A stretch of DNA of 64,000 nt from Pseudomonadota bacterium. Its GTDB lineage: Bacteria; Pseudomonadota; Alphaproteobacteria; Rhizobiales; Devosiaceae. The stretch spans positions 1-64,000 of the forward strand of contig JAEWLC010000030.1 in NCBI GenBank assembly GCA_023393475.1, written 5' to 3'. Below the pieces are notes generated by a model that ran no database searches, was not told where the DNA came from, and saw only the letters and a program-made list of their open reading frames with translations. The position numbers and the translations under genes were made by a program. Positions 35,126 through 43,445 of the stretch are shown piece by piece (position 1 is the first letter of the stretch; each line of letters starts with the position of its first letter).

Positions 35126-36748
35126 CTAGCTCCGCAGCCCCGGCGCTTCCTGCCCGGTCGACTGCACGTACTCGGTGTAGCCACCACCGTAGGTGTGGAT
35201 GCCCTCGGGGGTCAGTTCCAGCACGCGGTTCGACAGCGCGGCGAGGAAGTGGCGGTCGTGCGAGACGAAGAGCATGGTGCCTTCGTAAGCAGCGAGCGCC
35301 TGGATCAGCATCTGCTTGGTGGCGATGTCGAGGTGGTTGGTCGGCTCGTCGAGGACGAGCAGGTTCGGCGGATCGAACAGCAGCAGCGCCATGACGAGGC
35401 GGGCCTTCTCACCGCCGGAGAGCACGCGGCACTTCTTGTCGATTTCGTCGCCGGGGAAGCCGAAGCAGCCGGCGAGGGCGCGGAGCGGCGCCTGACCGGC
35501 CTGCGGGAAATTGTCCTGCAGGGTTTCGAACACCGTGCGGTCGCCATCGAGCACATCCATGGCGTGCTGGGCGAAATAGCCCATCTTGACGCTCGGGCCG
35601 CGCTTGACGATGCCGTCATCCGGGTCGGCGGCGCCGGCGACGAGTTTTAGCAGCGTCGACTTGCCGGCGCCGTTGATGCCCATGATGCACCAGCGTTCCT
35701 GGCGGCGGATGTGGAAGTTGAAGCCGTCGTAGATCGAACGGCTGCCATAGGACTTCGAGACATCCTTGAGCATAACGACGTCTTCGCCGGAGCGCGGCGC
35801 CGGGCGGAACTCGAAGGCGATGGTCTGCTGGCGCTTGGGCGGCTCGACCTTTTCGATCTTGTCGAGCTTCTTGACCCGGCTCTGCACCTGCGCGGCGTGG
35901 CTGGCGCGGGCTTTGAAGCGCTCGATGAAGGCGATCTCCTTGGCGAGCATCGCCTGCTGGCGCTCGAACTGGGCCTGCTGCTGCTTGTCGGAGAGGGCGC
36001 GCTGCTGCTGATAGAACTCGTAGTCGCCGGTGTAGGAGGTCAGCGAGCCGCCGTCGATCTCGACGATCTTGTTGACGATGCGGTTCATGAACTCGCGGTC
36101 GTGCGAGGTCATCAGGATCGCGCCCTGGTATCCCCTAAGGAAGGATTCGAGCCAGATCAGGCTTTCGAGATCGAGATGGTTCGAGGGCTCGTCGAGCAGA
36201 AGCACGTCGGGCGCCATGAGAAGGATGCGGGCGAGGGCGACGCGCATCTTCCAGCCGCCGGAGAGCGCACCGACATCGCCATCCATCAGTTCCTGGGAGA
36301 AGCCGAGGCCATCGAGCACTTCGCGGGCGCGGCCATCGAGCGAGTAGCCGTCGAGTTCCTGGAAGCGCCCCTGCACCTCGCCGTAGCGGGTGATGATGTC
36401 GTCCATCTGGTCGGCCTGGTCGGGATCGGCCATAGCGGCCTCGAGCACCGCCATCTCGGCCATCAACTCGCTGACCGGGCCGGCACCATCCATCACTTCG
36501 GCGACGACGGAGCGGCCGCTCATCTCGCCGACGTCCTGGCTGAAATAGCCGACGGAGATGCCGCGATCGAGCGAGACCTGGCCTTCGTCGGGCTGCTCCT
36601 CGCCGATGATCATACGGAAAAGCGTGGTCTTGCCCGCGCCGTTCGGACCGACGAGGCCGGCCTTCTCGCCGCGCAGCAGCCCGGCGGACGCCTCGATGAA
36701 GACGATCTGCTTGCCGTTCTGCTTGCTGATATTTTCGAGGCGGATCAT
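35126..36748 (-). CDS. ABC-F ATPase (Uup/YheS-like)
   Basis: A 540-residue soluble protein with two ABC domains and no membrane span. Domain one has GPNGAGKTTLFRMI and LSGGWKMRVALARIL; domain two has GINGAGKSTLLKLV and LSGGEKARLVMALLL, joined by a long charged linker rich in Q/R/K. ABC-F proteins act on the ribosome in translation or antibiotic protection; the housekeeping branch is more likely here. The ATG at 36748 starts MIRLENISKQ, directly at the domain; a start 12 codons earlier is unlikely. Confidence 0.92.
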   Translation of the reverse strand: MIRLENISKQNGKQIVFIEASAGLLRGEKAGLVGPNGAGKTTLFRMIIGEEQPDEGQVSLDRGISVGYFSQDVGEMSGRSVVAEVMDGAGPVSELMAEMAVLEAAMADPDQADQMDDIITRYGEVQGRFQELDGYSLDGRAREVLDGLGFSQELMDGDVGALSGGWKMRVALARILLMAPDVLLLDEPSNHLDLESLIWLESFLRGYQGAILMTSHDREFMNRIVNKIVEIDGGSLTSYTGDYEFYQQQRALSDKQQQAQFERQQAMLAKEIAFIERFKARASHAAQVQSRVKKLDKIEKVEPPKRQQTIAFEFRPAPRSGEDVVMLKDVSKSYGSRSIYDGFNFHIRRQERWCIMGINGAGKSTLLKLVAGAADPDDGIVKRGPSVKMGYFAQHAMDVLDGDRTVFETLQDNFPQAGQAPLRALAGCFGFPGDEIDKKCRVLSGGEKARLVMALLLFDPPNLLVLDEPTNHLDIATKQMLIQALAAYEGTMLFVSHDRHFLAALSNRVLELTPEGIHTYGGGYTEYVQSTGQEAPGLRS

Positions 36749-36913
36749 GCGCGGTCGGGGCCCGGAACAAGTGGAGGGGGACACCTACAGAAGATCGGCG
36801 CGGCAAGGAAGCGGCTTGGGGCAGGGCAGATGCGACAGAAAATCATGCGTCGGCTGTCGAGCGACGCCCGGGTGGTTCGACCATTTGGTGAAACAAGCTC
36901 ACGGAGACAGTCG

Positions 36914-37564
36914 ATGACCCCCACGATCACTGCCTTTGAACGTTCGCCCGATGGCGGCAAGGGACTTTCGCGCGATGTGCGCGTCCGTTGGGCCATGGAG
37001 GAGGTAGGCCAGCCTTACGACGTGCGCCTCGTCTCGTTCGCCGCGATGAAGGAGCCGGCGCATCTCGAGCGCAACCCGTTCGGCCAGATCCCGACCTACG
37101 AGGATGATGGCCTGACGCTGTTCGAAAGCGGTTCCATCATCCTCCACATCGCCGAGAGGCATGCGGGATTGCTACCTGCCGATCCCGGCGCGCGAGCGCG
37201 GGCGATCTCATGGATGTTCGCGGCGGTGAGCACGGTGGAGCCGCCGATCCTTGAGCTGCAGAACGCTCGCTTCGCCGAGGGCAACCAGCCATGGAGCCAG
37301 GAGCGCCTGCCGCTGGTGATCGGGCGCATCCACGACAGGCTGCGCCAGCTGTCCGCGCGGCTCGGCGATGCCGACTGGCTCGATGGTGCGTTCAGCGCCA
37401 GCGACCTGATGATGGTGCATGTGCTGCAGCGGCTGAAGCCATCAGGGCTGCTGCAGGAACATCCGACCCTCGCCGCCTACGTGGCGCGTGCCGAAGCCCG
37501 ACCGGCCTACCAGCGGGCGTTCGCGGCACAGCTCAAGATCAACGCACCGGAGCTGGTCGCCTAG
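36914..37564 (+). CDS. Glutathione S-transferase-like protein
   Basis: A 216-residue GST fold protein. The N-terminal domain has LSRDVRVRWAMEEVGQPYDV, RNPFGQIPTYEDDGLTLFES and GSIILHIAERH; the C-terminal helical domain has WLDGAFSASDLMMVHVL. The second GST in the window; the two are only distantly similar. The ATG at 36914 follows GGAGACAGTCG. Substrate unknown. Confidence 0.88.
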   Translation: MTPTITAFERSPDGGKGLSRDVRVRWAMEEVGQPYDVRLVSFAAMKEPAHLERNPFGQIPTYEDDGLTLFESGSIILHIAERHAGLLPADPGARARAISWMFAAVSTVEPPILELQNARFAEGNQPWSQERLPLVIGRIHDRLRQLSARLGDADWLDGAFSASDLMMVHVLQRLKPSGLLQEHPTLAAYVARAEARPAYQRAFAAQLKINAPELVA

Positions 37565-37731
37565 ACCTTGGCCGACCAACATCCGCACCAGCAGCGACCG
37601 GACGCCGCAAAGGTTGCTGCTCGGGCGCTTGGGGTCGGAGTGGCGCGCCCTCGCGGCATGGGAAATTGGCCGCAGTTCCGTGCGTGTTGATAGTATTGGC
37701 AAGCCGTCCGTTCCTTGCGATAGGACGGGCC

Positions 37732-38035
37732 ATGACGAACCCAGACGACGACTACGTGTACGATGAAGCAAGCGGCGAGTGGCGCCCGGCTTCAGAAGTT
37801 GCAACCTCGCAGGCTCAGGCGATCGAGGTGCGCAACGCCTCCGGGACCCTCCTGGCCGATGGCGACTCCGTGGTCCTGATCAAGGACCTCAAGGTCAAGG
37901 GCGCCGGCCAGACCCTGAAGCAGGGCACCGGTCATCAAGTCGATCCGGCTGACCTACAACCCCGACGAGATCGATTGCCGGCACGACGCGATCAAGGGCC
38001 TGGTCCTGCGCACGGAGTTCGTGCGCAGGCGCTAG
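37732..38035 (+). pseudogene. PhnA-like (alkylphosphonate utilization) gene, frameshifted
   Basis: The N-terminal part, including NASGTLLADGDSVVLIKDLK and VKGAGQTLKQGT, matches the PhnA C-terminal domain. At about 37930 one extra base shifts the frame. In the next frame the match resumes as VIKSIRLTYNPDEIDC, then IKGLVLRTEFVRRR and a TAG at 38033-38035. Removing one G from ACCGGTC restores a 100-residue protein. As read, translation runs on to 38106 with a nonsense C-terminus. This is either a real recent mutation or a sequencing error. The typical N-terminal zinc ribbon is absent, as in short alphaproteobacterial versions. Confidence 0.75.
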
Positions 38036-38102
38036 TGGTGGTGCAGCCGCTCCGGGCAGTCTGTCAGCTGGTTCGGGAGAAAAGCAAACCGTGCTTGAAG
38101 GC

Positions 38103-38864
38103 CTAGGCCGCCCTCCACTCCCATGCACTGCCTTTGCGCCGAACTCGTCCAAGGCCGGGAAACGGCAAGTGGTAGGCCATCAATAGGCTGCCTTGGGAGG
38201 CCGCTTCATCCAGCAACCTTCGGCGCGTTTTGACCACCTGTTTCGGGTCGTAGTCATATTGGGAGACCCAATCGGGCGTGGTCAGGTTCTCGGCCTGATA
38301 GAAGAGGTCTGCAACGCAAAGCAGAACACTGCCTTGGCTCTCGACCCGAACGACCGAATTTCCCGGCGTGTGGCCCGGCGCTGTAATCATGGTCACGCCT
38401 TTCACGACCTCCACAGCACCACTCTCGATCAACTGCAGTCGATGCTCTAGCGCCTGAATGGCTGTTGGCGGAACGGAGTTGACCCGCGACCGAAACGCCT
38501 CGTCATAAAGCGTGCTTGGCGCCAGGCGGGTTGGCCGCTGCTTCCAGAATTCCACTTCGGTCCGCGAAATGAAGTGCTCTGCACCCGGGAACGCTAGGCG
38601 AGAACCATCTGTGGCCCCTCCGATATGATCGAAGTCGCCATGCGTCAGAACAACCGTGTCGATCAGGCGGGCCCCAACACCTAACTCTTCCAGCCGAGCA
38701 GACAGGCAGCCGGGATTTTCCGGATCGTGCGACCCAATCCCCGTGTCGACCAGAATCCGGCGTTCGCCCTCGAGCAACAGAACGTTGCGGGCACCGCGGT
38801 CGGTATCCGCGATGGCAGTGCACCTGAACTGCCCAATGTCGAACCTGTGCATTGTCTCAGGCAT
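38103..38864 (-). CDS. MBL fold metallo-hydrolase
   Basis: A 253-residue metallo-beta-lactamase fold protein. The metal motif is TVVLTHGDFDHIGGATDGSR, that is H-x-D-x-D-H rather than the common H-x-H-x-D-H, a known variant. Further ligands are in MITAPGHTPGNSVV and VADLFY. The substrate is unknown. AGGAG precedes the ATG at 38864. The gene starts eight bases after the NIPSNAP gene ends, so they form one unit. Base composition looks less GC-rich than its neighbours. Confidence 0.88.
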   Translation of the reverse strand: MPETMHRFDIGQFRCTAIADTDRGARNVLLLEGERRILVDTGIGSHDPENPGCLSARLEELGVGARLIDTVVLTHGDFDHIGGATDGSRLAFPGAEHFISRTEVEFWKQRPTRLAPSTLYDEAFRSRVNSVPPTAIQALEHRLQLIESGAVEVVKGVTMITAPGHTPGNSVVRVESQGSVLLCVADLFYQAENLTTPDWVSQYDYDPKQVVKTRRRLLDEAASQGSLLMAYHLPFPGLGRVRRKGSAWEWRAA

Positions 38865-38872
38865 AGGCTCTC

Positions 38873-39631
38873 CTAACGGAAGCGCATCGCCGATCGCATC
38901 GTTGGCAACAGCTGCATCGATGTAGGTGGTCCGGTCAGATCGCCGCCTGCTTGGCGAGACAATGCCGCCACGGTCTCCGCGTGCCGCTTGGCCGTTCCGC
39001 GGTCCCGGTGAGCGGTGACCAGAACAACTTCATGCGGGTCGCGAACGACCTCCTCTTCCCACGCGTCTGTCCGTTCTTCCGCCACCAGTATACCCCGCAG
39101 CTCGCTGTCCTCGTGCTCAGAGGCCAGCAGTGACGTGCGCAGGAGATCCGCCAGCCGATCGCGCCGATGGCCATGCGCAGCTCGAAAGATGTCGACCACG
39201 ACGACGCCTGTCTCCACTGAGCAATTGCCGGAGGCAAAGGCACTGAGCGTTGATTTCAACGTCATTCCCGCCGTCAGATTCCCACCGGCTAGCGGCCTCA
39301 GAACCCGAACCGTCAGCGGACGCAGAAACAGCGCCATCGATATTGGACCATGGCGCTTCCAGACCTCGCCTGCATAGAAAGCCCTCAGGGACGGCTCCCG
39401 AGTGGCCAGGTCAGGGAACCCGCGAAACCAGACGAAGCGATCGGGATCGTTGAGGACACGAAACTGCCCCATGACGACGGCCCCGAACCGCTCGATCTCT
39501 TCAAGGTAGTGGGCCTCGAAGTTATCAATGAAGCTGTCGCGACCTAGCGGTTTCATGGGGTAGCTGCGCAACTCGATGACCTCTGCCCTCGGCTGCGACG
39601 TGTAACGCATCTCAGTAGGCGCCCTTGTCAT
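38873..39631 (-). CDS. NIPSNAP family protein
   Basis: A 252-residue protein. The N-terminal ferredoxin-like domain has VIELRSYPMKPLGRDSFIDN and a segment ending in DRFVWFRGFPDL, characteristic of NIPSNAP; a second, less clear repeat follows (VVVVDIFRAAHG). Function of bacterial members is unknown. Starts at 39631 or 39610 are both possible; GGAG lies upstream of the first. It is the first gene of a two-gene unit with the metallo-hydrolase. Confidence 0.8.
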   Translation of the reverse strand: MTRAPTEMRYTSQPRAEVIELRSYPMKPLGRDSFIDNFEAHYLEEIERFGAVVMGQFRVLNDPDRFVWFRGFPDLATREPSLRAFYAGEVWKRHGPISMALFLRPLTVRVLRPLAGGNLTAGMTLKSTLSAFASGNCSVETGVVVVDIFRAAHGHRRDRLADLLRTSLLASEHEDSELRGILVAEERTDAWEEEVVRDPHEVVLVTAHRDRGTAKRHAETVAALSRQAGGDLTGPPTSMQLLPTMRSAMRFR

Positions 39632-39916
39632 CGCAATTTCGTCTCCGCGACGGACAATCCTAGCAGGTGCGACGCGGCGTCGAAACGGAAGTCCCTTCGC
39701 CTCAGTGCTTCTCCGCCGAGGTCCGCTTTGTGCCGGAAGTGGACCTGCGGCCTGGCAATCCGGCCTGCCAAAAAGGGGAAAGGGCGCAGCCGGGGAAGCT
39801 GCGCCCTTGGGCGGGTTCTATTCTGGAACCAGCCAGTAGCCGACGGCACCAATAGGGGGAATGTGCTGGCGGCTGGGGAAGGTGGGAGCGGCGGATGACC
39901 GCTCCTCGTTTTCGGA
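39632..39916. other. Spacer between NIPSNAP and flgH, with terminator
   Basis: 285 bp without a supported gene. It contains the flgH-side terminator at 39782-39806 and a weaker GAGCGG...CCGCTC hairpin near 39885-39904. It should also hold the promoter of the NIPSNAP unit near 39640-39700. Confidence 0.5.
39770..39806 (-). terminator. Terminator of the flgF-flgG-flgA-flgH operon
   Basis: Stem GGGCGCAGC (39782-39790) and GCTGCGCCC (39798-39806), seven-base loop, followed on the minus strand by TTTCCCCTTTTT. It lies about 110 bp after the flgH stop. Confidence 0.75.
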
Positions 39917-40657
39917 TCAGAAGGGCATGATGGCGTCGGCGATCTGCTGGCCGTAGCGCGGCTGCTGCATCTGGGTGATCTGGCCGCGGCCACCGTAGGA
40001 GATGCGGGCTTCGGCGATCTTGGTCGAGGGAATGGTGTTGTCGGCACCGATATCCTCGGGGCGAACAATGCCGACCACGATCAGCTCGCGGACTTCGAAG
40101 TTGACGCGCACTTCCGAGCGGCCCTCGATGACGAGGTTGCCGTTAGGAAGGACCTGGACGACGACCGCTGCGACCTGGGTCTCCAGGCTTTCCTTGCGGT
40201 TCACCGAGCCCGAACCGCCGTCGGCGAGGCTGCCGCTGGTCGAGATCGCGCCGTTGGCCTCGACATCGGCGAGCGGGACGTTGCCGCCGAAGATCGAACC
40301 GAGCACGCCGCCGATGCTGCCTTCCGACGAGGAGCTGCGCTCGCGATCGGTGGAATTGCTCATTTTGGCGCTGTCGTCGATGGTGACCATGATGGTCAGG
40401 ATGTCGCCGATCTTGTGGGCGCGCTGGTCCTTGAAGAAGCCCTTGGCCTGGGTCGAGAACAGCGAGTTCGGCTGGTAGGAGGCGACGACCGGTTCGGGCA
40501 TCGGCATCTGCACCGGGCGGTAGCCGGCCTGCGCCGTCGGATCGGCGATGGCGGTGAGCTTCGGTGTCTCGCCGACGCCGGACAGCGTGTCGAGGGTCGA
40601 GCAGCCCGCGAGGAGGGCGGTGAGGGCGAGGGTGGCGGTGAGCTTGAGGATGTTCAT
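39917..40657 (-). CDS. flgH: Flagellar L-ring protein FlgH
   Basis: A 246-residue outer-membrane lipoprotein that forms the L ring around the flagellar rod. The signal ends in the lipobox ALLAGC, with the modified Cys at residue 19. The mature protein shows SLFSTQAKGFFKDQRAHKIG followed by DILTIMV, and later VLPNGNLVIEGRSEVRVN and GIVRPEDIGADNTI, all conserved in FlgH. It is the last gene of the minus-strand flagellar operon, 17 bp after flgA. The usual P-ring gene flgI is not between them. Confidence 0.95.
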   Translation of the reverse strand: MNILKLTATLALTALLAGCSTLDTLSGVGETPKLTAIADPTAQAGYRPVQMPMPEPVVASYQPNSLFSTQAKGFFKDQRAHKIGDILTIMVTIDDSAKMSNSTDRERSSSSEGSIGGVLGSIFGGNVPLADVEANGAISTSGSLADGGSGSVNRKESLETQVAAVVVQVLPNGNLVIEGRSEVRVNFEVRELIVVGIVRPEDIGADNTIPSTKIAEARISYGGRGQITQMQQPRYGQQIADAIMPF

Positions 40658-40674
40658 TTGCGTGTCCTTGCCTC

Positions 40675-41619
40675 TCAGAGACCGGCGAGCTTGAGCTGTG
40701 CGGCGGCGGTGGTGATCTCCACCGAGCCGTTGGCGCTGGCGACGCCGTTGAGGATCTTCTTCGATACCGAGTTCATCACCTGGACCGGCTGGCCGGCGAC
40801 GGCATCGCCGAGCGACTGGCCGATGACGGTGAGGGTCATTGGGCCGTTGTGGAGCAGCACGGCGACCTGCGTGTTGCGGCGCACGACCAGCGGCTCGGTG
40901 ATGTCGGCGGCCTTGAGCATGACGCCGGCACGCGAGGTGCGGCGGAGCTGCTTGCCAATTAGCTGGTCGGCCGACTGGATGCCGCTACGGTCGGCGAAGT
41001 CGAGCGGCACGCGCTTCATCTCGATATCGGCGGGACTGATGATGTCACCGGCCTTGAGCGAGGCTGCGAGGTGCGGGGCTTCGACCATGAGGTCGAGGCG
41101 GCCCCTGACATCGACCGGCAGCTCGACGCCGGCGATATTGAAGCGGGCGGTGAAGCCGGCCGCGCCGGGCTGGTATTGCAGGGTCGCCAGCGTTGCCGGC
41201 ACCGGCACGTTCTCGGCGTTGAACGAGAGGTCGGGCGTTTCGAAACGGGCTTCGATCTCGACATCGGCAGCGACGAGGCCACGGCCCTCGAGATCGGCCC
41301 GGATGAGCGCCGTGAGGGCGGCAGCATCGACGACGGTGGCCTGGCGCTCGACGCGGACGCTGAGGATGCCTTCCTGGGTGTAGTCGACGAGACCGGCGCG
41401 GGCAGCGGCGGTGCGGACGGCGTCGAGGCTGACGAGGCCCGTCGTGCCCGGGGCAGGGGCGCGGAACAGCGCCTTCTCGGCGAGGAGCCCGGCATCGGTG
41501 AACATGTCGCCGACGGTAATGACCGGGCGGTTGACCGAGACCTCGGCCTTGAGCGACGGCGCCGCGTAGGCGGTGGTCGAGAGCAGGGCGAAGAGGGCAG
41601 GAAGCAGGATCTTGTGCAT
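40675..41619 (-). CDS. flgA: Flagellar P-ring assembly chaperone FlgA
   Basis: A 314-residue periplasmic protein that assists P-ring formation by FlgI. A signal peptide (ILLPALFALLSTTAYA) precedes two repeated beta domains. The C-terminal SAF domain has AASLKAGDIISPADIEMKRV and the closing GQSLGDAVAGQPVQVMNSVS. It is 14 bp downstream of flgG and 17 bp upstream of flgH. Confidence 0.9.
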   Translation of the reverse strand: MHKILLPALFALLSTTAYAAPSLKAEVSVNRPVITVGDMFTDAGLLAEKALFRAPAPGTTGLVSLDAVRTAAARAGLVDYTQEGILSVRVERQATVVDAAALTALIRADLEGRGLVAADVEIEARFETPDLSFNAENVPVPATLATLQYQPGAAGFTARFNIAGVELPVDVRGRLDLMVEAPHLAASLKAGDIISPADIEMKRVPLDFADRSGIQSADQLIGKQLRRTSRAGVMLKAADITEPLVVRRNTQVAVLLHNGPMTLTVIGQSLGDAVAGQPVQVMNSVSKKILNGVASANGSVEITTAAAQLKLAGL

Positions 41620-41633
41620 CTATTGTCTCCCGA

Positions 41634-42419
41634 TCAGCGCAGCTGGCTCGTCGCCTGCATCATCTCGTCGGCACCGGAGATGACGCGGGCGTTCATCTCG
41701 TAGGCGCGCTGGGCGGCGATGAGGTCGGCGATTTCGGTCACGGAGTTGACGTTCGACGCTTCGAGGTAGCCCTGAAGCAGGTCGCCGATGCCGTCGCTGT
41801 TGGGCGTACCGACCTGGGCCGGACCGCTCGAACCGGTTTCGACGAAGAGATTGTCGCCGGCGGAGGCAAGGCCCGCCTTGTTGACGAAGCGCGCCAGCTG
41901 CAGCTGGCCGACCTGTGTCGCCGTGGTGTCGTTGTCGAGATAGACCTCGACGATGCCGTCGGCGCTGACTTGGATCTGGTTGGCATTGCCGGGGATGGTG
42001 ATGCCGGGCTGCACGGCATAGCCGTCGACGGTGACGAGCTGGCCATCGGGGCCGCGCTCGAACGAGCCGTCACGGGTATAGCCGGTGCGCCCGTCGGGCA
42101 TATCGACGATGAAGAAGCCCTCGCCGCGAACGGTGAGATCGAGCTCCTTCTCGGTGAGCTCAGGCGAGCCCTGGCTCATGATGCGCGGGGTCGCCGCAGT
42201 GCGGACGCCGGAGCCGATCTCGATCGCGACCGGAGCCATGGTGCCGGCATCCGAAGTGGTGGAACCGGCCTGCCGGTAGGACTGGTACAGCAGATCCTGG
42301 AACTCGGCGCGCGCCTTCTTGTAGCCGGTCGTGCGCATGTTCGCGATGTTGTTGGAAATGACTTCGACGTTGCGCTCCTGCGCGGCCATTCCCGATGAAG
42401 CGATGTAGAGGGCTTTCAT
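41634..42419 (-). CDS. flgG: Flagellar distal rod protein FlgG
   Basis: A 261-residue rod protein. The N-terminal heptad region MKALYIASSGMAAQERNVEV and ISNNIANMRTTGYKKARAEF, the motif TYTRDG-like GYTRDGSFERGPDGQLV, and the C-terminal LEASNVNSVTEIADLIAAQRAYEMNAR region are diagnostic of FlgG. The reading frame is open upstream of the ATG at 42419, but that part is antisense or in flgF. It follows flgF by 11 bp. Confidence 0.96.
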   Translation of the reverse strand: MKALYIASSGMAAQERNVEVISNNIANMRTTGYKKARAEFQDLLYQSYRQAGSTTSDAGTMAPVAIEIGSGVRTAATPRIMSQGSPELTEKELDLTVRGEGFFIVDMPDGRTGYTRDGSFERGPDGQLVTVDGYAVQPGITIPGNANQIQVSADGIVEVYLDNDTTATQVGQLQLARFVNKAGLASAGDNLFVETGSSGPAQVGTPNSDGIGDLLQGYLEASNVNSVTEIADLIAAQRAYEMNARVISGADEMMQATSQLR

Positions 42420-42430
42420 GGTGTCTCCGT

Positions 42431-43168
42431 TCAGGCGCTGAGGCTGCCGAGTCTCTGGATGGCGGTGCGGCGCTGTTCGTCCTGCTTGTGCATCAGGGAG
42501 GCGATGCTCTCGTAGGCGCGCTGCACGCGGATCATGTCGCTCATCTCGGTGATGCCCGAGACGTTGGATTTTTCGATCGAGCCCTGGACGATCCGGGTGC
42601 CCGTGGCGGGAACGGGAGTCCCGCCGGTCCACAGGTTGTCGCCGAACCGCTCGACGGTCTGGGGGTCGGCGAATTCGACGATGCGCAAGGTTCCCTTCAG
42701 CCCGGCGCTGGAGGAAATGGTGCCGTCGGGGCTAATGGAGATATCGACCTCGGAGGCGTCGAACTGGATAGGGCCGCCCGTGCCGAGGATCGGGTTACCG
42801 CTCGGGTCCATGAGCGTGCCGTCGGGGCCGATGCCAAGGCTGCCGGCCTTGGTATAGCGCTCGCCGCCCGGCGTCTCGACGACGAGGAAGCCTTCGCCTT
42901 GCAGCGCGACATCCAGCGGATTGTCTGTATCGAGCAGCGGACCGCTCGACAGGTCGTGAACCGTGGCCCAGTCGTCGGTGTAGCTCAGCGGCTGGTCGGG
43001 ATAGAAGAAGTCGCGGTCGCGGGCGACCGGCATCTTGTATTCCTCGAACAGCAGGTTCTCGGCCTTGAAGCCGGTGGTGTTGATGTTGGCCATGTTGTTG
43101 GCCACCACGTCCATCTGCCGCTGCAAGCCGATCTGGCGCGACAAACCTATAAGCTGCGCATTTTCCAT
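42431..43168 (-). CDS. flgF: Flagellar proximal rod protein FlgF
   Basis: A 245-residue rod protein, paralogous to FlgG. It starts MENAQLIGLSRQIGLQRQMD, with VVANNMANINTTGFKAENLL following, and ends with SNVSGITEMSDMIRVQRAYE plus the FlgF-typical SIASLMHKQDEQRRTAIQRLGS. The ATG at 43168 is the natural start; an earlier in-frame ATG would add an unconserved 31 residues. It is the first gene of the operon and is divergent from fliL. Confidence 0.95.
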   Translation of the reverse strand: MENAQLIGLSRQIGLQRQMDVVANNMANINTTGFKAENLLFEEYKMPVARDRDFFYPDQPLSYTDDWATVHDLSSGPLLDTDNPLDVALQGEGFLVVETPGGERYTKAGSLGIGPDGTLMDPSGNPILGTGGPIQFDASEVDISISPDGTISSSAGLKGTLRIVEFADPQTVERFGDNLWTGGTPVPATGTRIVQGSIEKSNVSGITEMSDMIRVQRAYESIASLMHKQDEQRRTAIQRLGSLSA

Positions 43169-43328
43169 GGCGCACGGTTCCCCATTTAGTCCCCGAGCCG
43201 TCCGACCTCCCCAGGCCGTCGGGCTCGCCATTAACATTGCAGCAACCATGCCAAGTCGCATGCATCATGTTTTTCAATGAGTTACGTCGTCCTCTGGCAC
43301 GGCAGTTCGTTCCCTGCTGTGGTCCGGT

Positions 43329-43356
43329 GGCAAAATCTGCCCGGCAAAATCTGCCC
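43329..43356. repeat. Tandem 14-bp repeat upstream of fliL
   Basis: Two exact, adjacent copies of GGCAAAATCTGCCC (43329-43342 and 43343-43356). Each copy contains the dyad GGCA-N5-TGCC, so it may be a doubled operator. It lies 16 bp upstream of the CtrA-like box. Confidence 0.8.
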
Positions 43357-43371
43357 GCTTTGGTACAGTTC

Positions 43372-43386
43372 GTAACTAATCGTTAA
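43372..43386 (+). promoter_or_regulatory. CtrA-like box upstream of fliL
   Basis: GTAA-CTAATCG-TTAA followed by CC, one mismatch from the CtrA consensus TTAA-N7-TTAA. It is placed 60 bp before the fliL ATG, similar to the boxes before flgB and the 1125-residue gene. Confidence 0.55.
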
Positions 43387-43445
43387 CCCTCTGCCGATTA
43401 GCTCGATCCCGACCGGAATCGTCCGGCGGGGCAGGGGTTTGGGGC

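Larger units (their letters stand above)
43169..43445. promoter_or_regulatory. Divergent flgF/fliL control region
   Basis: 277 bp without a gene. It holds a perfect tandem repeat of GGCAAAATCTGCCC (43329-43356), each unit with a GGCA-N5-TGCC dyad, and a CtrA-like box GTAA-N7-TTAA at 43372-43386, 60 bp before the fliL ATG. Confidence 0.6.

Noticed and set aside
36914..37564. Second GST as a recent duplicate of the first (7632-8282)
   Set aside because: The two proteins are both 216 residues but differ throughout, so they are distant family members, not recent copies.
39817..39916. In-frame extension of flgH past its stop, ending IGAVGYWLVPE
   Set aside because: It needs stop-codon readthrough and has no start codon of its own; the short hydrophobic end is probably chance.
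43329..43356. Sigma-54 promoters in the tandem GGCAAAATCTGCCC repeat
   Set aside because: The GG and GC elements are separated by 8 bases, not the 10 that sigma-54 requires.
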